Source: Shinella sp. XGS7 (GTDB lineage: Bacteria > Pseudomonadota > Gammaproteobacteria > Burkholderiales > Burkholderiaceae_C). From it: a DNA stretch of 64,000 nt. The notes under the pieces are model-generated. The model saw only the letters and a program-made list of their open reading frames with translations, had not been told where the DNA came from and did no database searches. Within the stretch, counting starts at the first letter, position 1; each line of letters starts with the position of its first letter. The stretch covers positions 4,663,001 to 4,727,000 of the forward strand of contig NZ_CP084758.1 in the NCBI RefSeq assembly GCF_020535565.1, written 5' to 3'. Positions 22,890 through 32,290 of the stretch are shown here, piece by piece. Both the position numbers and the translations under genes were made by a program.

Positions 22890-23650
22890 GCGCGCCCATG
22901 CAAAGTCCCCAGCAGCCCCAGCGCATCGAGATGATGGGCTGCTACGTCGACAACCTGTCGATGGAAGACACCCTGCAGACCATCGAGGGCTTCATCGCCA
23001 GCGGCAAGCCCCACCAGCATGTGGTGGTCAATGTCGACAAGCTGGTCAAGGCCCAGAAAGACCCCGAGCTGCGCCGCATCATCAACGAATGCGCGCTGAT
23101 CAATGCCGACGGCATGCCCGTGGTCTGGGCCTCGCGCCTGCTGGGCAAGCCGCTCAAGGAGCGCGTGGCCGGCGTGGACCTGTTCGACGCCCTGATGGGC
23201 CGCGCCGCCGAGAAGGGCTGGCGCGTCTTCCTGCTGGGCGCCAAGGAGGAGATCGTCTCCAAGGTGCGCGAGATCTACGCCCAGCGCTACCCGCAGCTGG
23301 TGTTCGCCGGCCACCGCAACGGCTACTGGAAGCCCGAGCAGGAGCAGCAGGTGGTGGACGAGATCACCGCCGCCCGGGCCGATCTGCTCTTCGTGGCCAT
23401 CAGCTCGCCCAAGAAAGAGCAGTTCCTGGGCGCCTACCAGGCCCAGATGCGCATCCCCTTTGCCATGGGCGTGGGCGGCACCTTCGACGTCTTCGCCGGC
23501 AAGGTCAAGCGCGCGCCGGTCTGGATGCAGAAGTCCGGCTTGGAGTGGTTCTACCGCTTCCTGCAGGAGCCGCGCCGCATGTTCCGGCGCTACTTCATCG
23601 AGGACATGGCTTTCCTGGGCATGCTGGCCAAGGAGCTGCGGCGCCGCTGA
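22886..23650 (+). CDS. WecG/TagA/CpsF family glycosyltransferase
   Basis: 254 residues from the ATG at 22886 that overlaps the wecB stop. It has the family features NVDKLVKAQKDPELRRIINECALINADGMPVV, with the conserved NADG, then LLGAKEEIVSKVREIY, PDL-type segment ARADLLFVAISSPKKEQFL and the C-terminal GVGGTFDVFAGKVKRAPVWMQKSGLEWFYRFLQEPRRMFRRY. Members transfer ManNAc or ManNAcA from the UDP donor to lipid-linked acceptors (teichoic acid linkage unit or enterobacterial common antigen), so here it likely adds a ManNAc-type sugar to the growing EPS repeat unit at the inner membrane. Confidence 0.92.
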   Translation: MSAPMQSPQQPQRIEMMGCYVDNLSMEDTLQTIEGFIASGKPHQHVVVNVDKLVKAQKDPELRRIINECALINADGMPVVWASRLLGKPLKERVAGVDLFDALMGRAAEKGWRVFLLGAKEEIVSKVREIYAQRYPQLVFAGHRNGYWKPEQEQQVVDEITAARADLLFVAISSPKKEQFLGAYQAQMRIPFAMGVGGTFDVFAGKVKRAPVWMQKSGLEWFYRFLQEPRRMFRRYFIEDMAFLGMLAKELRRR

Positions 23651-23801
23651 GTCCCAGAATTGGGGCGAGGCGGTGAAATCCGCCACCCAGAGCGGCCAAA
23701 CTCGCGCCCCATCAGGCCCGCGCTTGCGTAAGAATCAAAGCGTCGGCGGCATTGTCACGGGGCTTTCTGCCCCGGCGCGCCGAAGCAGGAGTAGGACCAT
23801 C

Positions 23802-26267
23802 ATGCTTGCACGCCCACACCGCCTCTCAGGCGCCGCCATCGCCGTGATGCTGCTGCTCAGCGCCTGCCAGCAGACCAAGCCGGTTGAGCCCGAAGCCGAG
23901 ATCATTACCAAGGAGCCTACAGCGGCCGGCCAAAACTGCACGCCGCTGCCGGCAGACTGGCTGAGCCTGGTGCCCGGTCAGCAACGCAGAATCCTCCCCG
24001 TCGATTGCGACCGCACGGGGCCCGGCCCGGCCCTGTTTTCCTGGGCCGATCCTTCTGATCGCAACACCAGCATCCCCTTCGGCTTCTCCGTGCGAAGCAG
24101 TGGTGGTGCCGTGGTGTTCAGCAAGACCGACCTCGGCGTCCCGCGCTTCATCCTGGAGCCAGGTCTGAACCCCGGCAACTACGAATGGGCCGTCAGCTAC
24201 ACCAATTTGCGAGGCGCGAAAGTCAGCACCCAGTGGCGCAGATTCAGCGTCGACGCCCCCATGGCCATGGCCTTGAGTGCGAGCACGCGCAGCAGCAGCA
24301 GCGTCGACTCCGTCATGCCCACCGGCCAGGCACTGGGCGTGGCTGCGGCGGCCAAGGCCCGGCCTCGCCTGCTGCCCGCGGGCAGCAGCTTCGCCCGCCT
24401 GCTTGAGTCGGCAAAGACGGCCGATTACCTGCCCGTCTTGGAAGCGCTGCGCGCCAGTGCCCGCTTCGCACAGCAGCAGGCCAGTACCCCCGACCCCGTT
24501 CCTCCCGCCGGCGCCAATGCCACGGCGCTTGCGCAGTTCGGATTCGAGATTCATCGGATCGCCCTGGCTCAGCGCGAGTACATCGAGGCCCTGGCTTTCA
24601 TCGGCCGCCTGGACGGCAACGTCGCCATGCAGGACTCGGCCAAGCAGAAACTGCTCGCGCTGGCCGGCTGGAATCCGACGGGGGTCAGTGCCGAGAACGC
24701 CAACGACCACACCAACCGCGAAATCTATCTGGCGCTGGCCACCGGTCTGGACCTGCTCTGGGACTCGCTCAGCAGCACTGAAAGAGCCAGGCTGATCGCA
24801 GCGATCCGCACCCGCACCCTGCAGGCCGTGGCCGCCCTGGGCTATCTGGACAAGGAACCCTACGAGTCGCATCGCCTCACGAATGTGCGGGGCCTCAACC
24901 AGACCTTGCTGCTCATGGCGGGGGCTCCAGGCTTCCCTGAAGCGCAAAGCCTGTTGGCCCAGACCTGGGATCTCAGCCGGTTCACGCTCAGCGCCTGGGG
25001 CGACAAGGACGGCAGCTTCGGCAATGGCATCGCCTATGCCTGGTACGCCTTCTTCAGCACGGTCCCCTACGTGGCCGCGGTGCGGACCATCAGCGGCGTC
25101 GACCTGTACAAGCACACCGGACTTGGCCGCTCCAGCGAGCAGTTGATCGCCTTCACAGCGCCCAACTATCTTCACCCCAGTGCTTTCGGCGACGGGACGG
25201 AGACCACCGAGCTCTACAAGTACTACGCCGCCAATCAGTTCCGGCTGCATGCCCAGATGACGCGCAACCCGGTCGATGCCTGGTACTGGCAGGTGAACCC
25301 CAACAATCTGGCTCGCCCGAACTCCCCGCAGATCTGGCAGCTCTTGCTGCTGGGCGTGGACAGCAGCCCGCTGCCGCGCCCCCAGGCCCCCACACAGAGC
25401 AGCTGGTTCTTCCCCGACGCGGGCATGGCCGCGGTGCATACCAACAGCGCGCAGTCAGCCCGCACCAGCCTGTTCTTCCGCTCCAGCCGGTTTGGGGCCT
25501 TCAATCACTCGCACGCCGACCAGAATTCGCTGGTCTACTTCTCGCAGGGCCAGCCGCTGCTGATCAACGCGGGCTACTACCCCTACTACAACTCGCCCCA
25601 CCACAAGAGCGTGGCCCGCGCGACCCGCTACAAGAACGCGCTGACCTTCGATGGGGGCTTCGGTCAGAGCGAAAGCACCTCCGGTGGCACACGCCCCAGT
25701 GATCCGCTGCACAGCATGGACGCCAGTGGCGAGCTGCTGCGTACCGAGGAGCGCGGCAGCCTGACGATACTCACAGGCGACGCCACACTGGCCTATCGGG
25801 CCGCCAACCTCAGCACCGGCAACTGGACCCCGCTGCTCAGCAACGCCGTGCGCAGTGTGGTGATGGATAGGGCCAATGGCCTGGTCTTCGTGTACGACTG
25901 GGCCACCAGTGCCAGCCCGCGCCGCTGGGAGCTGAACTACCACTCGCCCAATGCCTTCAGCGCCGACGCGTCCACGGTCAAGGCCAGCAATGGCGGCGCC
26001 TCGGTCTGCCTGGACCGCTACGGCCCGGCAAGCAGCTTCGCGCAAACCATGGCCTGGGAGATCGCGCCCGAGGTCACATTGCCTGCGCAGGCCCACGGCC
26101 GCTTCACCATGCTGAACCCCAGCACCGAGCTGGCCCACCTCACCGTGCTGCGCGACAGCTGCCGCATCCAGCCGGTGCAGGTGCAGCAGCAGGGCACGCG
26201 CATCCAGGTCACCCTGGGCGCGCAGACCGTGGTGTTCGACAAGCGCGCCGTCACCCTCAGTCCCTGA
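23802..26267 (+). CDS. Lipoprotein with heparinase II/III-type lyase domain
   Basis: 821 residues from the ATG at 23802, preceded by AGGAG; open frame upstream of this start overlaps the previous gene and lacks family character. The N-terminus is a lipoprotein signal with lipobox LLLSAC. A beta-rich segment follows (about residues 50-150), then a helical toroid region like DUF4962/alginate-lyase folds (RLTNVRGLNQTLLLM, WGDKDGSFGNGIAYAWYAFF), and a C-terminal heparinase II/III-like beta domain starting near FRSSRFGAFNHSHADQNSLVYF with the conserved H-x-H-x-D pattern. Predicted as a polysaccharide lyase or binding protein in the periplasm or outer membrane that trims or releases uronate-containing EPS. 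Substrate unknown. Confidence 0.82.
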   Translation: MLARPHRLSGAAIAVMLLLSACQQTKPVEPEAEIITKEPTAAGQNCTPLPADWLSLVPGQQRRILPVDCDRTGPGPALFSWADPSDRNTSIPFGFSVRSSGGAVVFSKTDLGVPRFILEPGLNPGNYEWAVSYTNLRGAKVSTQWRRFSVDAPMAMALSASTRSSSSVDSVMPTGQALGVAAAAKARPRLLPAGSSFARLLESAKTADYLPVLEALRASARFAQQQASTPDPVPPAGANATALAQFGFEIHRIALAQREYIEALAFIGRLDGNVAMQDSAKQKLLALAGWNPTGVSAENANDHTNREIYLALATGLDLLWDSLSSTERARLIAAIRTRTLQAVAALGYLDKEPYESHRLTNVRGLNQTLLLMAGAPGFPEAQSLLAQTWDLSRFTLSAWGDKDGSFGNGIAYAWYAFFSTVPYVAAVRTISGVDLYKHTGLGRSSEQLIAFTAPNYLHPSAFGDGTETTELYKYYAANQFRLHAQMTRNPVDAWYWQVNPNNLARPNSPQIWQLLLLGVDSSPLPRPQAPTQSSWFFPDAGMAAVHTNSAQSARTSLFFRSSRFGAFNHSHADQNSLVYFSQGQPLLINAGYYPYYNSPHHKSVARATRYKNALTFDGGFGQSESTSGGTRPSDPLHSMDASGELLRTEERGSLTILTGDATLAYRAANLSTGNWTPLLSNAVRSVVMDRANGLVFVYDWATSASPRRWELNYHSPNAFSADASTVKASNGGASVCLDRYGPASSFAQTMAWEIAPEVTLPAQAHGRFTMLNPSTELAHLTVLRDSCRIQPVQVQQQGTRIQVTLGAQTVVFDKRAVTLSP

Positions 26268-26302
26268 GGAATCTTGACGGCCCCCTGAGCGAGTGAGGCG
26301 GT

Positions 26303-28321
26303 TCAGCCGATCTCGATCAGGGTGCGCAGCGTGAGCTCGCGCCCCCGGCCACGCCAGCGCAGCAGCTGCAAAGGCTGCTTCACGTTGTAGCGCTCGGAGT
26401 ACCAGCCCAGAGGCGGCGTCTCCTGGGCCGACACCAGGGTCAGCTCGCCCGCAGCGCCCAGGGCGCTCAGCGTGATGTGCGCCACCTGCTCGCCGCAGCG
26501 CAGGGTGAGCTGCTCGCCGGCCAGGCTCAGCGCCCAGTCCGGGTGCACATGCCAGTGCAGCTCCACCCATTCCTCGGCCTGGCCGCGCACGCTGTCCAGC
26601 ACTTCCACATGAGCCGTAGCGGCCTGGAAGCTCACACTGCGCCGGTGCTCGAAGCGGCTGGGCAGGCGGCCGTAGCCATCGTGTGCCGCGCTGATGCGCG
26701 CCGAACCATCCGGCTCGCGCTGCAGCTGCACATCGAAGACCGAGGCCTTGCGCGTCCACATGAAGCGCCCGCCGTTCACGGACTGGTCCAGCTCGGCCAC
26801 GCGCACCGTGTTGTGCGCCGCCGTGCCGCGGAAGTAGTCACGCCAGGGCTTCTCGCACCAGTAGGAGTAGGTGCCGGGGTCCACCAGCAGCGGCCGCCCG
26901 CCCACGCTCAGGCAGAGCTGCAGGGCATCGGCATGGCCATGGGCTGCAATGCCCAGATAGCCCAGCGGCCCCACATCCACCAGGCCCTTGATCTCATGCG
27001 CCGTGCCCGGTGCTGATTCGAACAGCTGGTAGCCGCCCTCGGGGAAGGCCAGGCCGGGCTGGCGCCGAGTCTGCGCCGCAGGTCGCTCCAGGCCGGCATA
27101 GAACCACTGCGCCTCCTGGCGGCCCTGCGCCTGCAGGCCCTGCACCCAGTCCGGGCGGCCAAAGAGCAAGGCCCCCTTGTGCAGCATGGCGGCAAAGCCG
27201 GCATGTGCGCCATCGGGATGCAGGCGCAGCACCTGGGCGCCATCGGCGTCGCCCACCTGGGGCACATGGCCCCCGGCGTCCATCACCGAGCGGATGAAGC
27301 AGCACATGGCCGCCATGCGGTCCAGATAGGCGGCCGAGAGGGGCCGCCCGGCCACCGCCGCGCAGCGCTCGGACACGGCAAAGAAGTCATACACAAAGGC
27401 CGCGTACTCGAAGGCCTGCTCGCGGTTCACACCGTCCTCGGTGGTCTGGAGCACGATCTGCTGCTCCAGCTCGCGGCGGGCCCGCTCGCCCAGCGCCCGC
27501 ACCCGCGGCCAGCAGGGCCAGGTCTGCGCGCCCACAAACACCCCGGCCAGCTCGCCGATCAGGTGGTTGTTGGCCGAGGAGTGACGCGAGTAATGCTCGG
27601 CAATGGCCAGCACATGGTGCTGGATGCTGGCCATCCAGTCGCGCAGCAGGGCCTGGCCGTCCGGGCCGGCAAAGAGGCTGGAGCGCTCGCCGTCGATCAG
27701 CTGCCAGACCACCGCCCAGTTGATCAGGCGCAGCGCGTATTCCAGCGAGCTGGTCCAGTTCGGCCCCGTGTCCGGCGGGCACTGCTGCAGCCAGGCGCGC
27801 AGCTGCTCGCCCAGCACCTGCAGCGGCTCCGGCCCCGTGCCCAGCGCATGCGCCTGGGCCAGGGCCACCCAGTGCAGATGCCGGTTCAGCTCCCACACGA
27901 ACTTGATATCGCCCACCTGGGCACGGTCCGTCAGCGAGATGGCGTGGCTGGGCACGGCGGGCGCCTGCACACCGGTGAGCGGGCAGCGGTTCCAGGTCGG
28001 CACCCGCCCCACCGGGTAGAAGCTGGTGGCAAACAGGCGCACCTCGCCCGCCGCTATGCGCGCAGCCTCGGCCTGCACCAGCGCCACGGCCTCGCGGCTG
28101 GCTTCGTCCTGAGCCGCTGCCAGCGCCTGAGGCACACGCAGCCAGCGGGCCGCGGCCGGCGGCGCATCCGCCACTTCGAGCCGGCGCTGACGCTGGCCCA
28201 GCAGACGCAGCGCACGTTTGCGACCCGCCTCCTGCGCGCGATGCACGACCTCGGCTGGTGTCATGCAGCGCAGGCGGTTCCAGAACCAGGCCAGACGGCC
28301 TTGGGCTTCAACGCTGCTCAT
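26303..28321 (-). CDS. Heparinase II/III family protein (alginate-lyase-like)
   Basis: 672 residues without a clear signal peptide. The N-terminal half is an alpha toroid (TWNRCPLTG, KFVWELNRHLHWVALAQAH, NWTSSLEYALRLINWAVVWQL, HSSANNHLIGELAGVFVGA, EDGVNREQAFEYAAFVYDFF), and the C-terminal half the heparinase beta domain with LGIAAHGHADALQLCLSVGGRPLLVDPGTYSYW and RDYFRGTAAHNTVRV. The helical and AHGHAD/AHNTVRV motifs are the usual ones of EPS-cluster heparinase-like proteins. It is the last gene of the minus-strand EPS operon; its start overlaps the GT4 stop by 4 bp. Together with the lipoprotein paralogue it suggests the EPS contains uronic acid. Confidence 0.88.
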   Translation of the reverse strand: MSSVEAQGRLAWFWNRLRCMTPAEVVHRAQEAGRKRALRLLGQRQRRLEVADAPPAAARWLRVPQALAAAQDEASREAVALVQAEAARIAAGEVRLFATSFYPVGRVPTWNRCPLTGVQAPAVPSHAISLTDRAQVGDIKFVWELNRHLHWVALAQAHALGTGPEPLQVLGEQLRAWLQQCPPDTGPNWTSSLEYALRLINWAVVWQLIDGERSSLFAGPDGQALLRDWMASIQHHVLAIAEHYSRHSSANNHLIGELAGVFVGAQTWPCWPRVRALGERARRELEQQIVLQTTEDGVNREQAFEYAAFVYDFFAVSERCAAVAGRPLSAAYLDRMAAMCCFIRSVMDAGGHVPQVGDADGAQVLRLHPDGAHAGFAAMLHKGALLFGRPDWVQGLQAQGRQEAQWFYAGLERPAAQTRRQPGLAFPEGGYQLFESAPGTAHEIKGLVDVGPLGYLGIAAHGHADALQLCLSVGGRPLLVDPGTYSYWCEKPWRDYFRGTAAHNTVRVAELDQSVNGGRFMWTRKASVFDVQLQREPDGSARISAAHDGYGRLPSRFEHRRSVSFQAATAHVEVLDSVRGQAEEWVELHWHVHPDWALSLAGEQLTLRCGEQVAHITLSALGAAGELTLVSAQETPPLGWYSERYNVKQPLQLLRWRGRGRELTLRTLIEIG

Positions 28322-29400
28322 CGATTCCCCTCCGGCTGCTCGATCACCTGTTCATAGATGGATTCCAGGTGTGCAAGCACATAGGGCGTGGCGTAGCCCG
28401 CCTCCACACGGGCGCGAGCTGCCGCGCCCAGTCTCTGTTGATACAGGGGATCACTCATCAGGGACATGAGCGCCGCGGTCAGTCCAGCCACATCCCCGGG
28501 CTCGACGAGCAGGCCGTGCACGCCCAGTTCCACCGCCTCCGGCACCCCGCCCACGGGCGTCACGACCACCGCCTTTGCGAAGGCCATGGCCTCCAGCATG
28601 CCCATGGGCAAGCCCTCATGGTAGGACGGCAGCACATAGATCTGGCTGCGCGCGAATTGCGCCGTCTTCTGCTCGCCAGCCACCCAACCCAGCACCTCCA
28701 CATGTCCACCCAGGCCCAGCTCGGTGATGCGTGACTGCAGACGTGCGAGGTCCCCGTCGCCGCCTATGGCCAGGCGCGCGTGATCATGGCGCTTCACGAC
28801 CTCGGCAAAAGCCATCAGCAGGTCGTAGACCCCCTTGCTCTCCGAGGCGCGCCCCAGAAAGAGCACTCGCCCCGACTCGCCAGGGGACAAACGCTCGGGC
28901 GCCGGCAAATCCACCGGATTGGGCAGCACCGAGATGCGAGCCTCGGGCGCCAGGCTGCGCAGATAGTCGGCCCAGGACTGCGAGAGTGCAATCAGATGCG
29001 AGCTGCTGCGCAAGGTATTCAGCACACGCCGCCGCAGGCGTGGCGAGGCCTCCTGCTCGACAAAGCGCCGGAATCCCCCGCTGTGCAGATGAAAGATCGT
29101 GGGGACGCCGCAATGGCGGGCCAAAGCCAGATACAGCGACTTGCGCCGGAAGCTGCCATGTGAGGACACATGGGCATGCACCAGGCTCACCCGGCCGCTA
29201 AGCAGCAGGGCCGCAATGCGCAGCCCGCCAAGCACGGCGCAAGCCAGCTTGGTGGGCAAGCTGCCACCGCGATGGGTGCTCACGTAGCGCAGATCCATTC
29301 GCCCGAAGAACCCGGCCTGCCGATACACATCCACCACCGAGGCAACCCCACCCTTCCCGTCAGGGTCGGTGCCGATCATCAAAATGCGCCGAGCTTTCAT
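28318..29400 (-). CDS. Glycosyltransferase family 4 (GT-B)
   Basis: 360 residues from ATG 29400 (GGACGG about 8 nt upstream; a GTG at 29409 is an alternative). N-terminal loop GTDPDGKGGVASVVDVYR fits the GT4 acceptor-side start, followed by VSLVHAHVSSHGSFRRKSLYLALARHCGVPTIFHLHSGGF. The donor domain has VLFLGRASESKGVYDLLMAFAEV, LAIGGDGDL, and the E-x7-E motif in PSYHEGLPMGMLEAMAFAKAVVVTPVGGVPE. It transfers a nucleotide-sugar residue to the EPS repeat on the cytoplasmic face. Donor and linkage are unknown. Confidence 0.93.
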   Translation of the reverse strand: MKARRILMIGTDPDGKGGVASVVDVYRQAGFFGRMDLRYVSTHRGGSLPTKLACAVLGGLRIAALLLSGRVSLVHAHVSSHGSFRRKSLYLALARHCGVPTIFHLHSGGFRRFVEQEASPRLRRRVLNTLRSSSHLIALSQSWADYLRSLAPEARISVLPNPVDLPAPERLSPGESGRVLFLGRASESKGVYDLLMAFAEVVKRHDHARLAIGGDGDLARLQSRITELGLGGHVEVLGWVAGEQKTAQFARSQIYVLPSYHEGLPMGMLEAMAFAKAVVVTPVGGVPEAVELGVHGLLVEPGDVAGLTAALMSLMSDPLYQQRLGAAARARVEAGYATPYVLAHLESIYEQVIEQPEGNR

Positions 29401-29665
29401 CACGAACACCGTCCATCCATGTCTTTCTCATCGGCCTGCGAGGACCGGCCTACAGCGCGCCGTCCCGGAGCCATCGCGCACCACGTCTTGGCTTCGTCGC
29501 CAGATATGCCCAAAGGGCAGACTCGTGAACCCAAAGGCTCAGCGGGTCATGGGTGGATATTCCCTATCGCCAACTGGACCCAAGCATCACCCAGGTAAGA
29601 CGCAATCCACGGGAACATGACCAGGGCGCCTAGAGCACCACGCTCAGCGACGTTCAAGCGCCCTA

Positions 29666-30076
29666 TCAGGCCTCACGCAAGCTTGCAGGCACTCCCACCG
29701 CGATGGCCCCAGGCGGTACGTCTTTCAGGACAACGGCGTTTGCACCGATGCGCGCGCCCTTCCCGATCCGGATAGGCCCCAGCACGCAAGCGCCTGCCCC
29801 AATCACCACATCGTCCTCAATGACTGGCACCGCTTGAAAACCATTGCGGCCACCGATCGTCACGTTCTGACTGATCCGGACTCGGTCACCGATCGTGGCA
29901 CGAGCATGCACAACGATGCCCAGGCCGCTGTACCCAAAGAGAACGTCACGCCCCACTTGTACGGATGGGGGAAGAGCTATCGCAAACAGGATGCGGTTCA
30001 GGGCATAAAGCACGCGAGGCAGCAGCGGCACCTTGTGACGCCACAACCAATGCGAAAGCCGATAGATCACCATCAT
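29666..30076 (-). CDS. Short serine-acetyltransferase-like hexapeptide protein
   Basis: 136 residues. An N-terminal helix (YRLSHWLWRHKVPLLPRVLYALNRI) is followed by left-handed beta-helix hexapeptide turns (IGDRVRISQNVTIGGRN, IEDDVVIGAGACVLGPIRIGKGARIGANAVVLKDVPPGAIAVGVPA). It is only half the length of CysE but matches the short CysE-like acetyltransferases common in EPS clusters, probably O-acetylating a sugar of the repeat. The start overlaps the preceding GT2 stop by 4 bp, so it belongs to the operon. The 265 bp that follow (29401-29665) hold no recognisable gene. Confidence 0.85.
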   Translation of the reverse strand: MMVIYRLSHWLWRHKVPLLPRVLYALNRILFAIALPPSVQVGRDVLFGYSGLGIVVHARATIGDRVRISQNVTIGGRNGFQAVPVIEDDVVIGAGACVLGPIRIGKGARIGANAVVLKDVPPGAIAVGVPASLREA

Positions 30077-31116
30077 TTTCTAGTGGGCTCCAAAGAGGTC
30101 AGCACCCGAAACTCAATCGGGCAGCGGGGATCAGAGGGTCTGCGTTGCCAACCAAGAATCGCAGCCAGGGTGGACATCTGCCATGCCAGCCATGCCCAGC
30201 TCCCCTCGCTCAGCGAGCGTTTCTTCAGCATGAGCGAGGCCCCCAGCAAAACCGGTCCGACAATCAAGCACGCGAGAGCTCCCGGCCAACCCACACCGAC
30301 CAGCACCGCAGCCATCGCAGCAACAACACTCAGCAGCCAGATTGCACCGTTCAGCAGCACATGATGCTGATTGCGTGCAGCGAGGCCCCACCATGGCTTG
30401 CCCCAAGCAGAGCGCAGGAAAACGCCCCCCGCCTGCGCACGACCATTGCGCCATAGGCGGCGCAGCATGGCTCCATCGCTCTCATGATGCCCCTCGTGGC
30501 TGACCGCCACGGCCCGCAAGCGCCTCAAACGCCAGCCGGCGGCCCTCAGGCGTGCACCCAGATCCGCTTCCTCGTAGGCACTCAACCACCGATTCGCCAA
30601 ATAGCCGACCTGCTCGATGGCTTTGCGCCGATAGAGCCCTCCGCCGCCCAGTTGGGGGACGTCAATGTCGATCTGTTGAGCCCGGGCCACATGTGCTCGC
30701 CGCACCGCAGCTTGCGTGTGCAGGGCCTGGTCAACAAGACGTCCACCGACTCCAGCAAGCCCGGGATCATCCTCAAGCGCCTTGAGGGCAAGCGGTAGAA
30801 ATCCGGGATCGAGCTGCATATCGGCATCGAGCACATAGATGAAGTCGCCATGCGCCTCTTGATAACCAAGCTGAACGGCTGCACCGCAGCCTCGATCCTC
30901 GACCTGCGCGAACTGCACGATGCGAATCGGATACCCCCTCGCAATCTCAACAGTGCGGTCGTTAGACAGTGAGTCGACCAGTATCACCTCGGCCTGAATG
31001 CCGCGAGTTGCTGCCATCACAGAATCCAGACAGGCCGCGATTCGGCGCTCCTCGTTCAATGCCTTGATCAGGATGGACAGCAAAGGCCGGTCAGATGGGT
31101 CTTGCAGCCGGGTCAT
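30073..31116 (-). CDS. Glycosyltransferase family 2 with C-terminal membrane helices
   Basis: 347 residues. GT-A domain with LSILIKALNEERRIAACLDSV, VDSLSNDRTVEIA, the DxD-like LDADMQLDPGFL, LGGGGLYRRKAIEQVG and SAYEEADLGARLRAAGWRL. After the catalytic domain two hydrophobic helices (about 255-295) anchor it in the inner membrane. Likely adds one sugar to the undecaprenyl-linked repeat. GC content is lower than in the epsD-xrtB part of the operon, as expected for the specificity-determining centre of a polysaccharide locus. It overlaps the acetyltransferase gene by 4 bp; 223 bp without a convincing gene separate it from the next GT2 upstream. Confidence 0.92.
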   Translation of the reverse strand: MTRLQDPSDRPLLSILIKALNEERRIAACLDSVMAATRGIQAEVILVDSLSNDRTVEIARGYPIRIVQFAQVEDRGCGAAVQLGYQEAHGDFIYVLDADMQLDPGFLPLALKALEDDPGLAGVGGRLVDQALHTQAAVRRAHVARAQQIDIDVPQLGGGGLYRRKAIEQVGYLANRWLSAYEEADLGARLRAAGWRLRRLRAVAVSHEGHHESDGAMLRRLWRNGRAQAGGVFLRSAWGKPWWGLAARNQHHVLLNGAIWLLSVVAAMAAVLVGVGWPGALACLIVGPVLLGASLMLKKRSLSEGSWAWLAWQMSTLAAILGWQRRPSDPRCPIEFRVLTSLEPTRK

Positions 31117-31339
31117 GCGATCTCCTCCTGCTTGACGCCCGGCGCTACATCGTGTCGTAGGCTCAGCACAAGCAATGATCGCCCCAGGTGAGATGAGAGT
31201 CCCTCAGGCGGATCATCTGAACACTGGCTTGCACTCACGGCCAAGGATGCGCATTCCGATCCTCCTTCGGAGCTCAGGAAAACTAGATTGGGTGCCCGCG
31301 ACAAGGTGGTCGACCGGAACTGCACCGGAGAAAACTGCC

Positions 31340-32290
31340 TCACCGCTCTCTCCATCGCAAGAAAACTGGAAAAACAAAAGCGGCCGTGGTGAACCACCAC
31401 CGTACGCTAGGCATTCGACGCCAGGCTCTGATCAGCAAGGCGGGAACCTCTCGGCGCCGCCCTCGCCTGATGGACTCCCGCGCCATGGACACCCGAGCGT
31501 CTGCCACCAGAGTGAGCGAAGGCGCGACGAGACGGGAAGGTATCTCGCCACGCAAAGCCCGCTGCTCCAGTCGCTGCAGATAGGGGAACAGATGATCGAA
31601 GATGCGGTTCGCGGTCAGGCTCGCAGACAGGTCGACGCGATAGAGCGCGATGCAGCGAGGGGTAAAAGCAAGCTCAGTCCGCTCGAGGATGCGCAGCCAC
31701 AGGTCTAGGTCCTCACCTATGGATTCCCCCTCGGGAAACCAGCTGTCCATCTGATCGAACAGTCTGCGCTGGATGGCAATCGAGCTCGCCGAGAACACCA
31801 TCCCGGCCTTGAGAATCTCGCTGGGCAAGTCCTTGATCAGGCGATAGCCCGCATCGGGGTCGTGAGGTGCAAATTTGAACGCCGCCACTTCGCCATTGGG
31901 CACCCGCACATACGAGCCGCCCAAGACCTGCGATGCTGGGCTCTCGCGCAGGATGGCCTCGTAGGCACGCAAAGCTTGCGGGTGTAGGAGATCATCCGCG
32001 TCGAGAAATATCAGCCACTGTCCTCGGGCCTCACGAATACCGCGATTGCGCGCGGCCGAAACCCCTCCATTGGCCTGACGGATCAAACGTACACGTTGGT
32101 CGCCGAGCGCCAAGACCCGGGCTGGCCCCTGGTCAACCGACCCGTCATCGATCACAAGAACTTCAAAGTCGTGCTCGGCGACTTGAGACAGGACCGACCG
32201 CAGCGTGGCTTCAATGAAGTCCTGCTTGTTATAGAGCGGCACCACCACCGACCAAAAAGGCGGGGCAGCGTCCTGACTGCCAAGGTTCAT
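31340..32290 (-). CDS. Glycosyltransferase family 2
   Basis: 316 residues. GT-A fold start WSVVVPLYNKQDFIEATLRSVLSQ, VLVIDDGSVDQG, VRLIRQANGGVSAARNRGI, the DxDD motif in LIFLDADDLLHP and the acceptor segment WFPEGESIGEDLDLWLRILE. It likely adds a sugar to the EPS repeat in the cytoplasm. Its start overlaps the stop of the polymerase gene by 4 bp. A short hydrophobic C-terminus (WWFTTAAFVFPVFLRW) could give membrane association. Donor sugar not predictable. Confidence 0.93.
   Translation of the reverse strand: MNLGSQDAAPPFWSVVVPLYNKQDFIEATLRSVLSQVAEHDFEVLVIDDGSVDQGPARVLALGDQRVRLIRQANGGVSAARNRGIREARGQWLIFLDADDLLHPQALRAYEAILRESPASQVLGGSYVRVPNGEVAAFKFAPHDPDAGYRLIKDLPSEILKAGMVFSASSIAIQRRLFDQMDSWFPEGESIGEDLDLWLRILERTELAFTPRCIALYRVDLSASLTANRIFDHLFPYLQRLEQRALRGEIPSRLVAPSLTLVADARVSMARESIRRGRRREVPALLIRAWRRMPSVRWWFTTAAFVFPVFLRWRER

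Noticed and set aside
31113-31400. Minus-strand 95-codon frame between two GT2 genes
   Set aside because: Its first third lies in the end of the upstream GT2 gene, codons are untypical and no family is seen. A degraded remnant is possible but unsupported.
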